Assembly: GCA_910584845.1 (NCBI GenBank)
Contig: CAJUDH010000045.1
Location: forward strand, 1 to 5,101
DNA from: an uncultured Lachnospiraceae bacterium
Lineage (GTDB): Bacteria; Bacillota; Clostridia; Lachnospirales; Lachnospiraceae
Reading direction: 5' to 3'
DNA: 5,101 bases
Shown in pieces: positions 1 through 3,244 of the stretch. The notes under the pieces were generated by a model. It was not told the DNA's origin, ran no database searches, and worked only from the letters and a program-made list of their open reading frames with translations. Numbering within the stretch: the first letter of the stretch is position 1; the number at the start of each line of letters is the position of its first letter. A program made the translations under genes and the position numbers.

Positions 1-85
1 CATGCAGGGTAATGCCTTTTACAGGCTGGCCAGTACGGCGGCTTACGTAGTCGACAGGCTGGACGCCTAATACATGCGCTTTCAA
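1..85 (-). CDS. Small phage protein, possible ssDNA-binding protein (partial, C-terminus off left edge)
   Basis: Only the first 28 codons are visible, beginning MKAHVLGVQPVDYVSRRTGQ. The start is a TTG (83-85), chosen because a strong Shine-Dalgarno, AAGGAAGGTGA, lies just upstream and no in-frame ATG is available. The opening (short beta-strand-like segment, 'GVQPVDYVSRRTGxPVKG') resembles, from memory, a family of small proteins in Firmicute filamentous phages and mobile elements that sit next to Rep and are thought to act like the gpV ssDNA-binding protein. With so little sequence this is inference. It is the last visible gene of the minus-strand unit that starts near 830, so replication genes would be expected further left. 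Its leader contains a 20-bp sequence also found in front of the plus-strand gene at 1287. The reading frame is well supported; the function is not. Confidence 0.6.
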   Translation of the reverse strand, partial: MKAHVLGVQPVDYVSRRTGQPVKGITLH

Positions 86-95
86 TAAATCACCT

Positions 96-115
96 TCCTT
101 TATCGTTATTTATTT
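96..115 (-). repeat. 20-bp leader repeat, copy 1 (inverted relative to copy at 1256)
   Basis: On the minus strand this reads AAATAAATAACGATAAAGGA and runs into the Shine-Dalgarno of the TTG-start gene at 85. An identical 20-mer on the plus strand (1256-1275) forms the leader of the coiled-coil gene. Being in the same position relative to two start codons suggests a shared translational control site or a recombined leader. The identity is seen directly; the role is inferred. Confidence 0.75.
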
Positions 116-209
116 GTCAAAGTGCCATGCCGGGAGTTACATCGACCAGCATGTTCAAGATATGGGGGAGGAAAAAAAACACTCCAGCAACGCTTGAATA
201 GAGACATCA

Positions 210-240
210 TTTTCACCGGTTTACCGATGAAACCGGAAAA
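210..240. other. Stem-loop in non-coding gap (arms CCGGTTT / AAACCGG)
   Basis: Perfect 7-bp arms (216-222 and 230-236) enclose a 7-nt loop. Beyond a 2-nt bulge (CA, 214-215) the pairing resumes as TTTT (210-213) with AAAA (237-240). It is not followed by a T-run on either strand, so it does not look like an intrinsic terminator. It lies in the 187-bp gap (86-272) between the left partial gene and the tRNA-like gene. In that gap I see no convincing promoter or protein gene. A structural role such as origin, packaging signal or RNA element is possible but unproven. Confidence 0.5.
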
Positions 241-253
241 GGACCGTTTAGAC

Positions 254-270
254 AAAACCTCAAAAAGAGG
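254..270 (-). terminator. Short terminator-like hairpin after the tRNA-like gene
   Basis: On the minus strand CCTC-TTTTT-GAGG is followed by TTTTG. The stem is only 4 bp, so it is weak, but it begins 3 nt after the discriminator base of the tRNA-like gene. That is where a tRNA transcript would end. Confidence 0.4.
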
Positions 271-272
271 GA

Positions 273-351
273 AGGCAGCATCCGGACTCGAACCGGAATC
301 CAATGTACAAGTTAACGGGCGCCCATTGCTCTACCATTAAGCTATACCGCC
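273..351 (-). tRNA. tRNA-like gene with enlarged anticodon region (isotype undetermined)
   Basis: Read on the minus strand, the cloverleaf parts are clear. The acceptor arm is GGCGGTA paired with TGCTGCC (two G-T wobbles). After TA comes a D arm, GCTT-AATGGTA-GAGC, and later a perfect T arm, TCCGG-TTCGAGT-CCGGA. The discriminator is T and CCA is not encoded. The part between the D and T arms is about 7 nt too long (29 nt after base 26). It does not give a normal 5-bp stem with a 7-nt loop; the best pairing is AATG with CATT around an 18-nt loop containing GGCGCCC and GTTAAC. No triplet sits in a standard loop with U33, so I assign no anticodon. It could be a decayed or captured tRNA, an attachment-site remnant, or a tRNA mimic. 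It lies between phage genes in the same orientation. Confidence 0.65.
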
Positions 352-359
352 GTATGGGG

Positions 360-377
360 AAGCCCCGTGAGGGGCTT
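360..377. other. 7-bp perfect hairpin at the end of the 376-684 gene
   Basis: AAGCCCC and GGGGCTT flank a 4-nt loop and overlap the TAA stop of the upstream minus-strand gene. On the minus strand CCCC rather than a T-run follows, so it is not a canonical terminator. It stands 8 nt ahead of the tRNA-like gene and could be a processing or stability element. Confidence 0.45.
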
Positions 378-684
378 AACCTTCAACACATGGAAAACAT
401 TTCTTGAAATAACCGTCAAAAGAGCGGCGAATAGAACCGATCTGCTGCTTATAACGGGAACAATCAGAAATAGAAAGAAGGCCAAAATTAAATAAAAGGG
501 AAACCGTAGTGTCAACACAAACATATTCCATGGAAAAAACAACATAAGACTCAACAAGGCCACGAACAGCAAAAGAATCAAAAGCAGACAAGTCATTGTA
601 ATCCAAAATAAACTTATTGATAGAATTAATACAATCATTGTAAGAAGAAATAAAACTATCAAAATTAGAAACTTTACCTGGCAT
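376..684 (-). CDS. Hypothetical phage protein, 102 aa
   Basis: I do not recognise this family. The ATG at 682-684 is preceded by AAAGGGG at good spacing, and the gene ends at a TAA inside a hairpin. The protein begins MPGKVSNFDSFISSYNDCIN. It looks mainly helical and soluble with alternating hydrophobic and charged positions, contains five cysteines, and has a basic C-terminal segment (SIRRSFDGYFKKCFPC, about residues 84-99) without a clear membrane span. It is the first gene of the minus-strand unit driven from the promoter at 835-863, divergent from the repressor-like gene. That position suggests an early, replication-side or host-takeover role rather than a structural one. A longer hydrophobic reading frame on the same strand (342-731) overlaps it but has no ribosome site and runs into the tRNA-like gene, so I take that as a shadow. 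Confidence 0.7.
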   Translation of the reverse strand: MPGKVSNFDSFISSYNDCINSINKFILDYNDLSAFDSFAVRGLVESYVVFSMEYVCVDTTVSLLFNFGLLSISDCSRYKQQIGSIRRSFDGYFKKCFPCVEG

Positions 685-729
685 GAGGCTTCCCCTTTCA
701 AAAAAAATATGATAAAATTAATGAGGGCC

Positions 730-782
730 ATCCGGACGTTCTCACTGCTACCAGTAGAAGGTTCTCGTTGCTACGTCCGGAT
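730..782. other. Stem-loop with internal direct repeats, candidate origin or leader element
   Basis: Perfect 10-bp arms ATCCGGACGT (730-739) and ACGTCCGGAT (773-782) enclose a 33-nt loop. Inside is a second hairpin: TTCT plus ACTG pair with CAGT plus AGAA around the loop CTAC, with one bulged C. A 13-mer occurs twice, TTCTCACTGCTAC (739-751) and TTCTCGTTGCTAC (762-774), matching at 11 of 13 positions and offset by 23 bp. It lies in the non-coding leader between the divergent promoter and the 684 gene. Rolling-circle Rep proteins nick at stem-loops with adjacent repeats, so this is a candidate double-strand origin; a leader regulatory RNA is the alternative. No T-run follows, so a terminator is unlikely. 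Confidence 0.6.
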
Positions 783-805
783 ATAGTATGGTATTTGGTT
801 TTTTA

Positions 806-828
806 GAAGCTTAATTATCATAAGCTTC
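806..828. promoter_or_regulatory. 8-7-8 palindrome just downstream of the minus-strand promoter
   Basis: Arms GAAGCTTA (806-813) and TAAGCTTC (821-828) are perfect inverted repeats around ATTATCA. The site begins about 7 bp beyond the -10 box of the minus promoter, so it covers the expected transcription start and would form a 5' end hairpin in the RNA. It may bind a second regulator or stabilise the mRNA. It is not followed by T residues in either direction, arguing against a terminator. Confidence 0.55.
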
Positions 829-834
829 ATGTCA

Positions 835-863
835 ATTGTAACACATTGCACAATGTTATTCAA
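835..863 (-). promoter_or_regulatory. Minus-strand promoter with operator in its spacer
   Basis: On the minus strand: -35 TTGAAT (863-858), a spacer of exactly 17 bp, -10 TACAAT (840-835), with an extended -10 TG one base upstream. The spacer contains the first ACATTGCACAATGT operator, so bound repressor would block RNA polymerase. It would drive the 376-684 gene, the tRNA-like gene and the left partial gene. Good by consensus; no experimental support. Confidence 0.65.
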
Positions 864-864
864 T
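836..864 (+). promoter_or_regulatory. Weak plus-strand promoter mirrored on the minus one
   Basis: Because the site is nearly symmetrical, the plus strand also shows TTGTAA (836-841), a 17-bp spacer and TTCAAT (859-864). Each box matches consensus at 4 of 6 positions. It would start transcription near 871, about 40 nt before the repressor start, and share the same operator. A nearby TTGACA at 864-869 has no matching -10. Confidence 0.4.
843..856. promoter_or_regulatory. Operator copy 1 (ACATTGCACAATGT)
   Basis: A 6-2-6 palindrome repeated exactly three times between 843 and 914. This copy sits in the spacer of the minus-strand promoter. Small, repeated palindromes next to a ribbon-helix-helix gene are typical binding sites for that class of protein. 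Confidence 0.75.
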
Positions 865-868
865 TGAC

Positions 869-882
869 ACATTGCACAATGT
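869..882. promoter_or_regulatory. Operator copy 2 (ACATTGCACAATGT)
   Basis: Identical to copy 1 and 26 bp from it, start to start. It lies next to TTGACA (864-869) and upstream of the repressor's Shine-Dalgarno, at the expected start of the repressor mRNA. Confidence 0.75.
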
Positions 883-887
883 AAAAG

Positions 888-894
888 AAAGGAG
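888..894 (+). promoter_or_regulatory. Shine-Dalgarno AAAGGAG deciding the repressor start
   Basis: The nearest in-frame start downstream is ATG 911, about 16 nt away, which is longer than usual because operator copy 3 occupies the gap. An in-frame TTG at 872 lies upstream of this site and is unlikely to be used. Confidence 0.55.
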
Positions 895-900
895 TAGTGC

Positions 901-914
901 ACATTGCACAATGT
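901..914. promoter_or_regulatory. Operator copy 3, between the repressor's ribosome site and its start codon
   Basis: Identical third copy, 32 bp from copy 2. It fills the interval between the Shine-Dalgarno (888-894) and the ATG (911-913) and includes that ATG. In RNA the ACAUUG and CAAUGU arms are too close for a stable hairpin, so DNA-level autoregulation is the simpler reading. Confidence 0.7.
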
Positions 915-1123
915 TTAAAATGGCATACGATAAAGTAAAATACAATAATGAATTTAACAAAGAAAAATATGACCGATTAAATATCCAAGTACCAAAAGGC
1001 CAAAAAGAAATTATAACAGAACACTGGAAATCAAAAGGATATAAATCCCTAAACAGCTATATCAATAACTTAATTGCTAAAGATATGCGAAAAGATAGCT
1101 TAGGGGGGGGGTATAAGAAATGA
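911..1123 (+). CDS. Ribbon-helix-helix (Arc/MetJ-type) repressor-like protein, 70 aa
   Basis: The protein starts MFKMAYDKVKYNNEFNKEKY. Residues about 20-58 match a ribbon-helix-helix fold: a short strand YDRLNIQVPKG, then helix 1 (QKEIITEHWKSKGY), the turn with SLNSYI, and helix 2 (INNLIAKDMRK). This class binds DNA as dimers through the N-terminal strand and recognises short palindromes. Three identical 14-bp palindromes lie just upstream, one overlapping the start codon, so it probably represses itself and the divergent minus-strand promoter. It is very rich in lysine and asparagine and AT-rich in sequence, unlike the more GC-rich virion genes. Its stop overlaps the start of the next small gene (ATGA). 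ATG 911 was chosen over the upstream TTG 872 because it follows the ribosome site. An antitoxin-like role is an alternative. Confidence 0.75.
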   Translation: MFKMAYDKVKYNNEFNKEKYDRLNIQVPKGQKEIITEHWKSKGYKSLNSYINNLIAKDMRKDSLGGGYKK

Positions 1124-1224
1124 TACAAATACTCCTCAAAATAATAGAAATTATAAAATTTTTAACGAACGCATTTATTATAACAATAATAGAAGCAATA
1201 AAATTTGTAATTGGACTATTTTAA
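1120..1224 (+). CDS. 34-aa hydrophobic peptide overlapping the repressor gene
   Basis: A small gene beginning MIQILLKIIEIIKFL and ending FVIGLF. Its ATG (1120-1122) overlaps the TGA of the repressor-like gene in an ATGA arrangement, and the purine/G-rich run AGGGGGGGGG (1102-1111) supplies a ribosome site at normal spacing, so translation is probably coupled. It is almost wholly isoleucine, leucine, phenylalanine and alanine with two lysines and a glutamate spaced through the first half and EAIK later, giving an amphipathic or membrane-inserted helix. Size and composition recall small membrane toxins or phage membrane modulators (superinfection exclusion, for example), but there is no recognisable family and the function is unknown. 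Confidence 0.6.
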   Translation: MIQILLKIIEIIKFLTNAFIITIIEAIKFVIGLF

Positions 1225-1255
1225 ATAATTTTAGCAACGAAAACAATTATCAGAT

Positions 1256-1275
1256 AAATAAATAACGATAAAGGA
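1256..1275 (+). repeat. 20-bp leader repeat, copy 2
   Basis: AAATAAATAACGATAAAGGA runs into the AAAGGAGG ribosome site of the coiled-coil gene. It is identical to the minus-strand leader at 115-96, in front of the left partial gene. Confidence 0.75.
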
Positions 1276-1286
1276 GGAAAAAACAT

Positions 1287-1520
1287 ATGACGGACAATGA
1301 AATGTTGGAAGCTATGAGGGACTTGCTGGCCCCTATTAATATCCGGCTGGAAAAAATGGAGCATGAAATATCTGGGATCAAGCATGAAATATCTGGGGCC
1401 AAGCATGAAGTAAACAGCTTAAGGCTGGAAATGAACCGGGGATTCCGGAAAAACAATGACGAAATCCAGACGCTGGTAGCCGTACTGGAGGCGAAGGGAA
1501 TACTGCCGATAGCAAAATAA
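1287..1520 (+). CDS. Small coiled-coil protein, 77 aa
   Basis: The protein begins MTDNEMLEAMRDLLAPINIR and is predicted to be a single long helix. Heptad-like repeats are visible from about residue 19 to 65, including EHEISGI-KHEISGA-KHEVNSL, where a 21-bp DNA unit is duplicated (1359-1400). A strong AAAGGAGG (1270-1277) lies 9 nt before the ATG. Proteins with this 'MTDxEMLxAM..LL.PI' opening followed by repeating coiled coil are common and poorly understood in Clostridia and their mobile elements. It has no enzyme motif or membrane span. It is the last gene of the plus-strand unit with the repressor-like gene and converges on the Zot gene across a shared terminator. A regulatory or scaffold role is possible; the function is unknown. 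Confidence 0.75.
   Translation: MTDNEMLEAMRDLLAPINIRLEKMEHEISGIKHEISGAKHEVNSLRLEMNRGFRKNNDEIQTLVAVLEAKGILPIAK
1359..1412 (+). repeat. 21-bp tandem repeat encoding heptads
   Basis: Two and a half units of a 21-bp sequence; AGCATGAAATATCTGGG is identical in the first two units (1360-1376 and 1381-1397). One unit encodes exactly one heptad of the coiled coil, so changes in copy number would lengthen the helix without breaking frame. Confidence 0.7.
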
Positions 1521-1605
1521 TCGTGCCATATAAAAAAACAATTCTGAAAATAATACCTGCAGGGGGGCCGACCGGGCCATATACAGGAAAAATTATCAGA
1601 AAAAA

Positions 1606-1639
1606 GAAGGGGGCCGCCACGGCGTTAGCGGCCCCCTTC
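1606..1639. terminator. Strong hairpin terminator between converging units
   Basis: A 12-bp stem, GAAGGGGGCCGC (1606-1617) with GCGGCCCCCTTC (1628-1639), and a 10-nt loop. On the minus strand it starts 1 nt past the Zot stop codon and is followed by TTTTTTC, a good intrinsic terminator. On the plus strand it ends the coiled-coil unit, with a poorer T/C-rich tail. It works best for the minus strand. Confidence 0.8.
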
Positions 1640-1640
1640 C

Positions 1641-2387
1641 TTATCTTCCCCATTTCTTTAGCAGTTCTGCACGGCCACGGAGAGAAAGGAGGAAAGTGCG
1701 GATCGGATGCGTCTTTACATAGTCTGGGAGTGGTTCAACATCCAGATCAGGGAGTACAGGAGGGTCAAATGACTTAAAGTATTTGACATACTTAGGGATA
1801 TAAGTTACCTCAATGCTGCCGAAGAAGGCCCAGAGGATAGAATCAAGATTGTAGTCATCTACAATCTTGGATTCACCCTGGGCAGACTTGTCCGCATGGA
1901 CTATGGTTATCTTTTTAGTAACACGCCTGGCAACAGAAAAAATATTGAGAACGTTGGAGACGATATACAGATGGTCAGTCAAGTCACGTATCTTCTTATC
2001 CACGTCGAAAGACTGACTAAAGAGATAAACCACGTTCCTGTACTGGCGCTGGTACTTAAAATACCGCTTTACGTGTTCCGGGAAAGATTTAAAGTTCCGG
2101 TTATCCCATATAAGACCCACTTCATCTACCAGAATAAGAGAATCCGCTGGAAACTGAATCTTGCCGAAATCTGCTATGTCGAATAAATAGCATCCTGGTA
2201 TTTCCCGGTCAGAGTATACCTTCCATCCACGCTTGCGGTAACGGAGGGCCAATTTTGTCATGAGCGTAGTCTTGCCGGAACCTTTTTTACCAAAAACCAT
2301 ATACAGCTTATAAGGATTGCGGTACTTCCAGGCCATCCAGAGCACGAAGCAGAGGAAGGCCAGGAAGGAATAAATAACAAAAATCAT
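1641..2387 (-). CDS. zot: Zot/pI-family filamentous phage assembly ATPase, 248 aa
   Basis: This protein powers extrusion of filamentous phage through the inner membrane (gene I protein in Ff phages). One membrane span is seen at residues about 2-19. The P-loop Walker A motif GKKGSGKT is at 33-40, and Walker B, LILVDEV, is at 84-90 with D88-E89. A following segment rich in aromatic and basic residues (YFKYQRQYRNVVYLFSQ, 109-125) matches the sensor region of Zot-domain ATPases. Ff pI carries its span in the C-terminal half and is longer (348 aa); here the span is N-terminal and there is no large outer-facing domain, as expected where no outer-membrane secretin partner is needed. The ATG overlaps the upstream stop in ATGA, with a GTGAGG ribosome site. 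It is the last gene of the structural operon and ends right at the terminator hairpin. Fold and role are well supported; partners are not. Confidence 0.93.
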   Translation of the reverse strand: MIFVIYSFLAFLCFVLWMAWKYRNPYKLYMVFGKKGSGKTTLMTKLALRYRKRGWKVYSDREIPGCYLFDIADFGKIQFPADSLILVDEVGLIWDNRNFKSFPEHVKRYFKYQRQYRNVVYLFSQSFDVDKKIRDLTDHLYIVSNVLNIFSVARRVTKKITIVHADKSAQGESKIVDDYNLDSILWAFFGSIEVTYIPKYVKYFKSFDPPVLPDLDVEPLPDYVKTHPIRTFLLSLRGRAELLKKWGR

Positions 2388-2548
2388 GTAAGAGCCTCAC
2401 GGAAGAGATTAAACAGGTTGCCGAAAATCATACAGATTAAAAGCAACAGGGCAGGGCAGGAGATGAGGATATTCTCAAGGGACAAATTAAAAAGCGGAAA
2501 CCACATCAAGCCCCAAAAGGAATCAAAAAACGAAATCACATCTGCCAT
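2384..2548 (-). CDS. Small membrane protein upstream of zot, 54 aa
   Basis: It begins MADVISFFDSFWGLMWFPLF and ends NLFREALT. One hydrophobic segment covers residues about 24-43 (LENILISCPALLLLICMIF), preceded by an aromatic-rich amphipathic stretch. Its TGA overlaps the Zot ATG (ATGA), so the two are probably translationally coupled. Its own ribosome site is weak (GGAA within CGGAATAGCCT), which suggests it relies on translation of the gene before it; the preceding stop is only 3 nt away. Position next to the assembly ATPase suggests a minor virion or assembly-complex subunit, comparable to the small partners of pI. I cannot name a family. Confidence 0.7.
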   Translation of the reverse strand: MADVISFFDSFWGLMWFPLFNLSLENILISCPALLLLICMIFGNLFNLFREALT

Positions 2549-2551
2549 AGG

Positions 2552-2662
2552 CTATTCCGAACGAAAACGACGAAGAAATAAGCCTACACGATAAGTAACA
2601 AAAATAATACCAACATACATAAAGAAAATCTGAATAAGTTCACACAATAAATCTACTATCAT
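2552..2662 (-). CDS. Small membrane protein, 36 aa, apparent shortened coat paralogue
   Basis: It begins MIVDLLCELIQIFFMYVGII and ends RRFRSE. A single helix (residues 5-27) is followed by a basic tail, LFLRRFRSE. The C-terminal half resembles the neighbouring 55- and 72-residue proteins (YVGIIFV...GLFLRRFRS against YVGLFLV...GFLFRVLRS), so it appears to be a third, truncated and diverged family member lacking the first helix. AGGGGG lies 4 nt before the ATG, a short spacing. The basic C-terminus is typical of filamentous-phage coat proteins, where it contacts DNA. Homology is inferred from the pattern. Confidence 0.65.
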   Translation of the reverse strand: MIVDLLCELIQIFFMYVGIIFVTYRVGLFLRRFRSE

Positions 2663-2671
2663 AAAACCCCC

Positions 2672-2839
2672 TTATACCGAACGAAGAACACGGAATAAAA
2701 AACCCATACAGCCGCCTACCAGGAACAGGCCGACGTAAATAAACGCCAAGTCGTTACCAAGGATCCAGGTGCAGACCGAAGTCATGGACGCTAAAATCCA
2801 AGTTAAAAGCTCAGTAACACCAGCTAAAATGCCTGCCAT
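2672..2839 (-). CDS. Small coat-type membrane protein, copy 2, 55 aa
   Basis: It begins MAGILAGVTELLTWILASMT and ends LFRVLRSV. Two hydrophobic segments (about residues 4-27 and 31-49) are joined by a GND turn, and the C-terminus is basic (FRVLRS). It is identical to the last 55 residues of the protein at 2852-3070 except at six positions (2, 3, 6, 10, 43, 44), a clear recent tandem duplication. The ribosome site AAGGGGGTG lies 6 nt before the ATG. No cleavable leader is obvious, unlike the longer copy. Such short, abundant helical proteins with basic C-termini are filamentous-phage coat candidates. Whether this or the longer copy is the major coat cannot be told from sequence. Confidence 0.75.
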   Translation of the reverse strand: MAGILAGVTELLTWILASMTSVCTWILGNDLAFIYVGLFLVGGCMGFLFRVLRSV

Positions 2840-3019
2840 TACAACACCCCCTTACACAGACCGGAGAACACGGAACAAAAAGCCCATGGCGGCACCAACA
2901 AGGAAAAGGCCGACGTAGATAAACGCCAAATCATTACCAAGGATCCAGGTGCAGACCGAAGTCATAGACGCTAAAATCCAGGTAAGCAGGGAAGTAACGC
3001 CGGAAAGGATAGTGGACAT
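2672..3019 (-). repeat. Tandem duplication of a coat-type gene (units 2672-2839 and 2852-3019)
   Basis: The two 168-bp units lie 180 bp apart and align without gaps over 55 codons. Proteins are 49 of 55 identical, and long DNA stretches are the same, for example ACCAAGGATCCAGGTGCAGA (2756-2775) and its partner 180 bp on. Differences cluster at the N-terminal end and at residues 43-44. Confidence 0.85.
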
Positions 3020-3070
3020 ACCAGAGCCACCAGTGGAAGCAAGAAAAGACGTAGGAACGGTATAAATCAT
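2852..3070 (-). CDS. Small coat-type membrane protein, copy 1, 72 aa
   Basis: It begins MIYTVPTSFLASTGGSGMST and ends LFRVLRSV. Start ATG 3068-3070 is chosen for the strong AAAGGGG five bases upstream; a longer open frame reaches 3163 but has no better site. Residues 1-17 are extra relative to the 55-residue copy next to it and are polar and Gly/Ser/Thr-rich, like the surface-exposed N-terminus of a virion coat. An internal start at Met18 (GGTGG seven bases upstream) would give the shorter form, so two products are possible. Two hydrophobic segments follow (about 21-44 and 48-66) and then a basic C-terminus. It is a good major-coat candidate: strong ribosome site, gene centrally placed and duplicated. 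Two helices are unusual for a major inovirus coat, which normally has one. Confidence 0.75.
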   Translation of the reverse strand: MIYTVPTSFLASTGGSGMSTILSGVTSLLTWILASMTSVCTWILGNDLAFIYVGLFLVGAAMGFLFRVLRSV

Positions 3071-3084
3071 AATTACCCCTTTCA

Positions 3085-3240
3085 TTAAAAGACTCTGCGG
3101 AAAATAGCAACAAGCTTGCGGAGCAGCGGAAAGCCTATGATACATAGGCCGATACAGCCCCAATTATTTAAGACAGCTGACCATACCATACCCATAGAGG
3201 TTAATACCCAAGTGACAAGTACCTGGAGGTTAGAAAACAT
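3085..3240 (-). CDS. Small coat-like membrane protein, 51 aa
   Basis: It begins MFSNLQVLVTWVLTSMGMVW and ends LVAIFRRVF. Two hydrophobic segments and a strongly basic end give it the same plan as the two copies downstream; TWVLTSM matches their TWILASM, and CIGLCIIGFPLLRKLVAIFRRV aligns with FIYVGLFLVG..GFLFRVLRS. It is probably a more distant paralogue. Ribosome site GAGGTGA lies 6 nt before the ATG. The preceding gene stops 4 bp before this start, so the ribosome site overlaps that gene's last codons. This gene and the next two encode a graded series of related proteins. Confidence 0.7.
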   Translation of the reverse strand: MFSNLQVLVTWVLTSMGMVWSAVLNNWGCIGLCIIGFPLLRKLVAIFRRVF

Positions 3241-3244
3241 AACA

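Larger units (their letters stand above)
831..868. promoter_or_regulatory. Nested palindrome enclosing the first operator
   Basis: Arms GTCAATTG (831-838) and CAATTGAC (861-868) are perfect inverted repeats flanking the operator at 843-856. They overlap the -10 and -35 boxes of the minus promoter. The symmetry suggests binding of more than one repressor dimer, or a bidirectional promoter. Confidence 0.55.

Noticed and set aside
106..303. 65-aa minus-strand frame, or its inner 34-aa version from ATG 210
   Set aside because: The long form runs through the T arm of the tRNA-like gene. The inner ATG has a GGTGA nearby, but composition (PPPYLEHAGRCNSRHG) is unlike a real small phage protein and the frame overlaps a stem-loop.
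122..340. 72-aa plus-strand frame
   Set aside because: Antisense to the tRNA-like gene and opposite to the local gene direction, with no ribosome site.
360..377. Hairpin as an intrinsic terminator
   Set aside because: No T-run on either side; CCCC follows on the minus strand.
342..731. 129-aa hydrophobic minus-strand frame
   Set aside because: Out-of-frame shadow of the 102-aa gene, which has a good AAAGGGG site; this frame also runs into the tRNA-like gene.
872..910. Upstream TTG start for the repressor-like gene
   Set aside because: It lies before the AAAGGAG site and inside an operator copy; ATG 911 follows the ribosome site.
843..914. CRISPR-like array from the three 14-bp repeats
   Set aside because: Repeats are too short, are palindromic and have spacings of 12 and 18 bp; they are operators beside a repressor gene.
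1523..1777. 84-aa plus-strand frame across the terminator
   Set aside because: GTG start without ribosome site; it reads through the strong hairpin and into the antisense of zot.
1896..2186. 96-aa plus-strand frame inside zot
   Set aside because: Antisense shadow of the well-supported Zot ATPase with no ribosome site.
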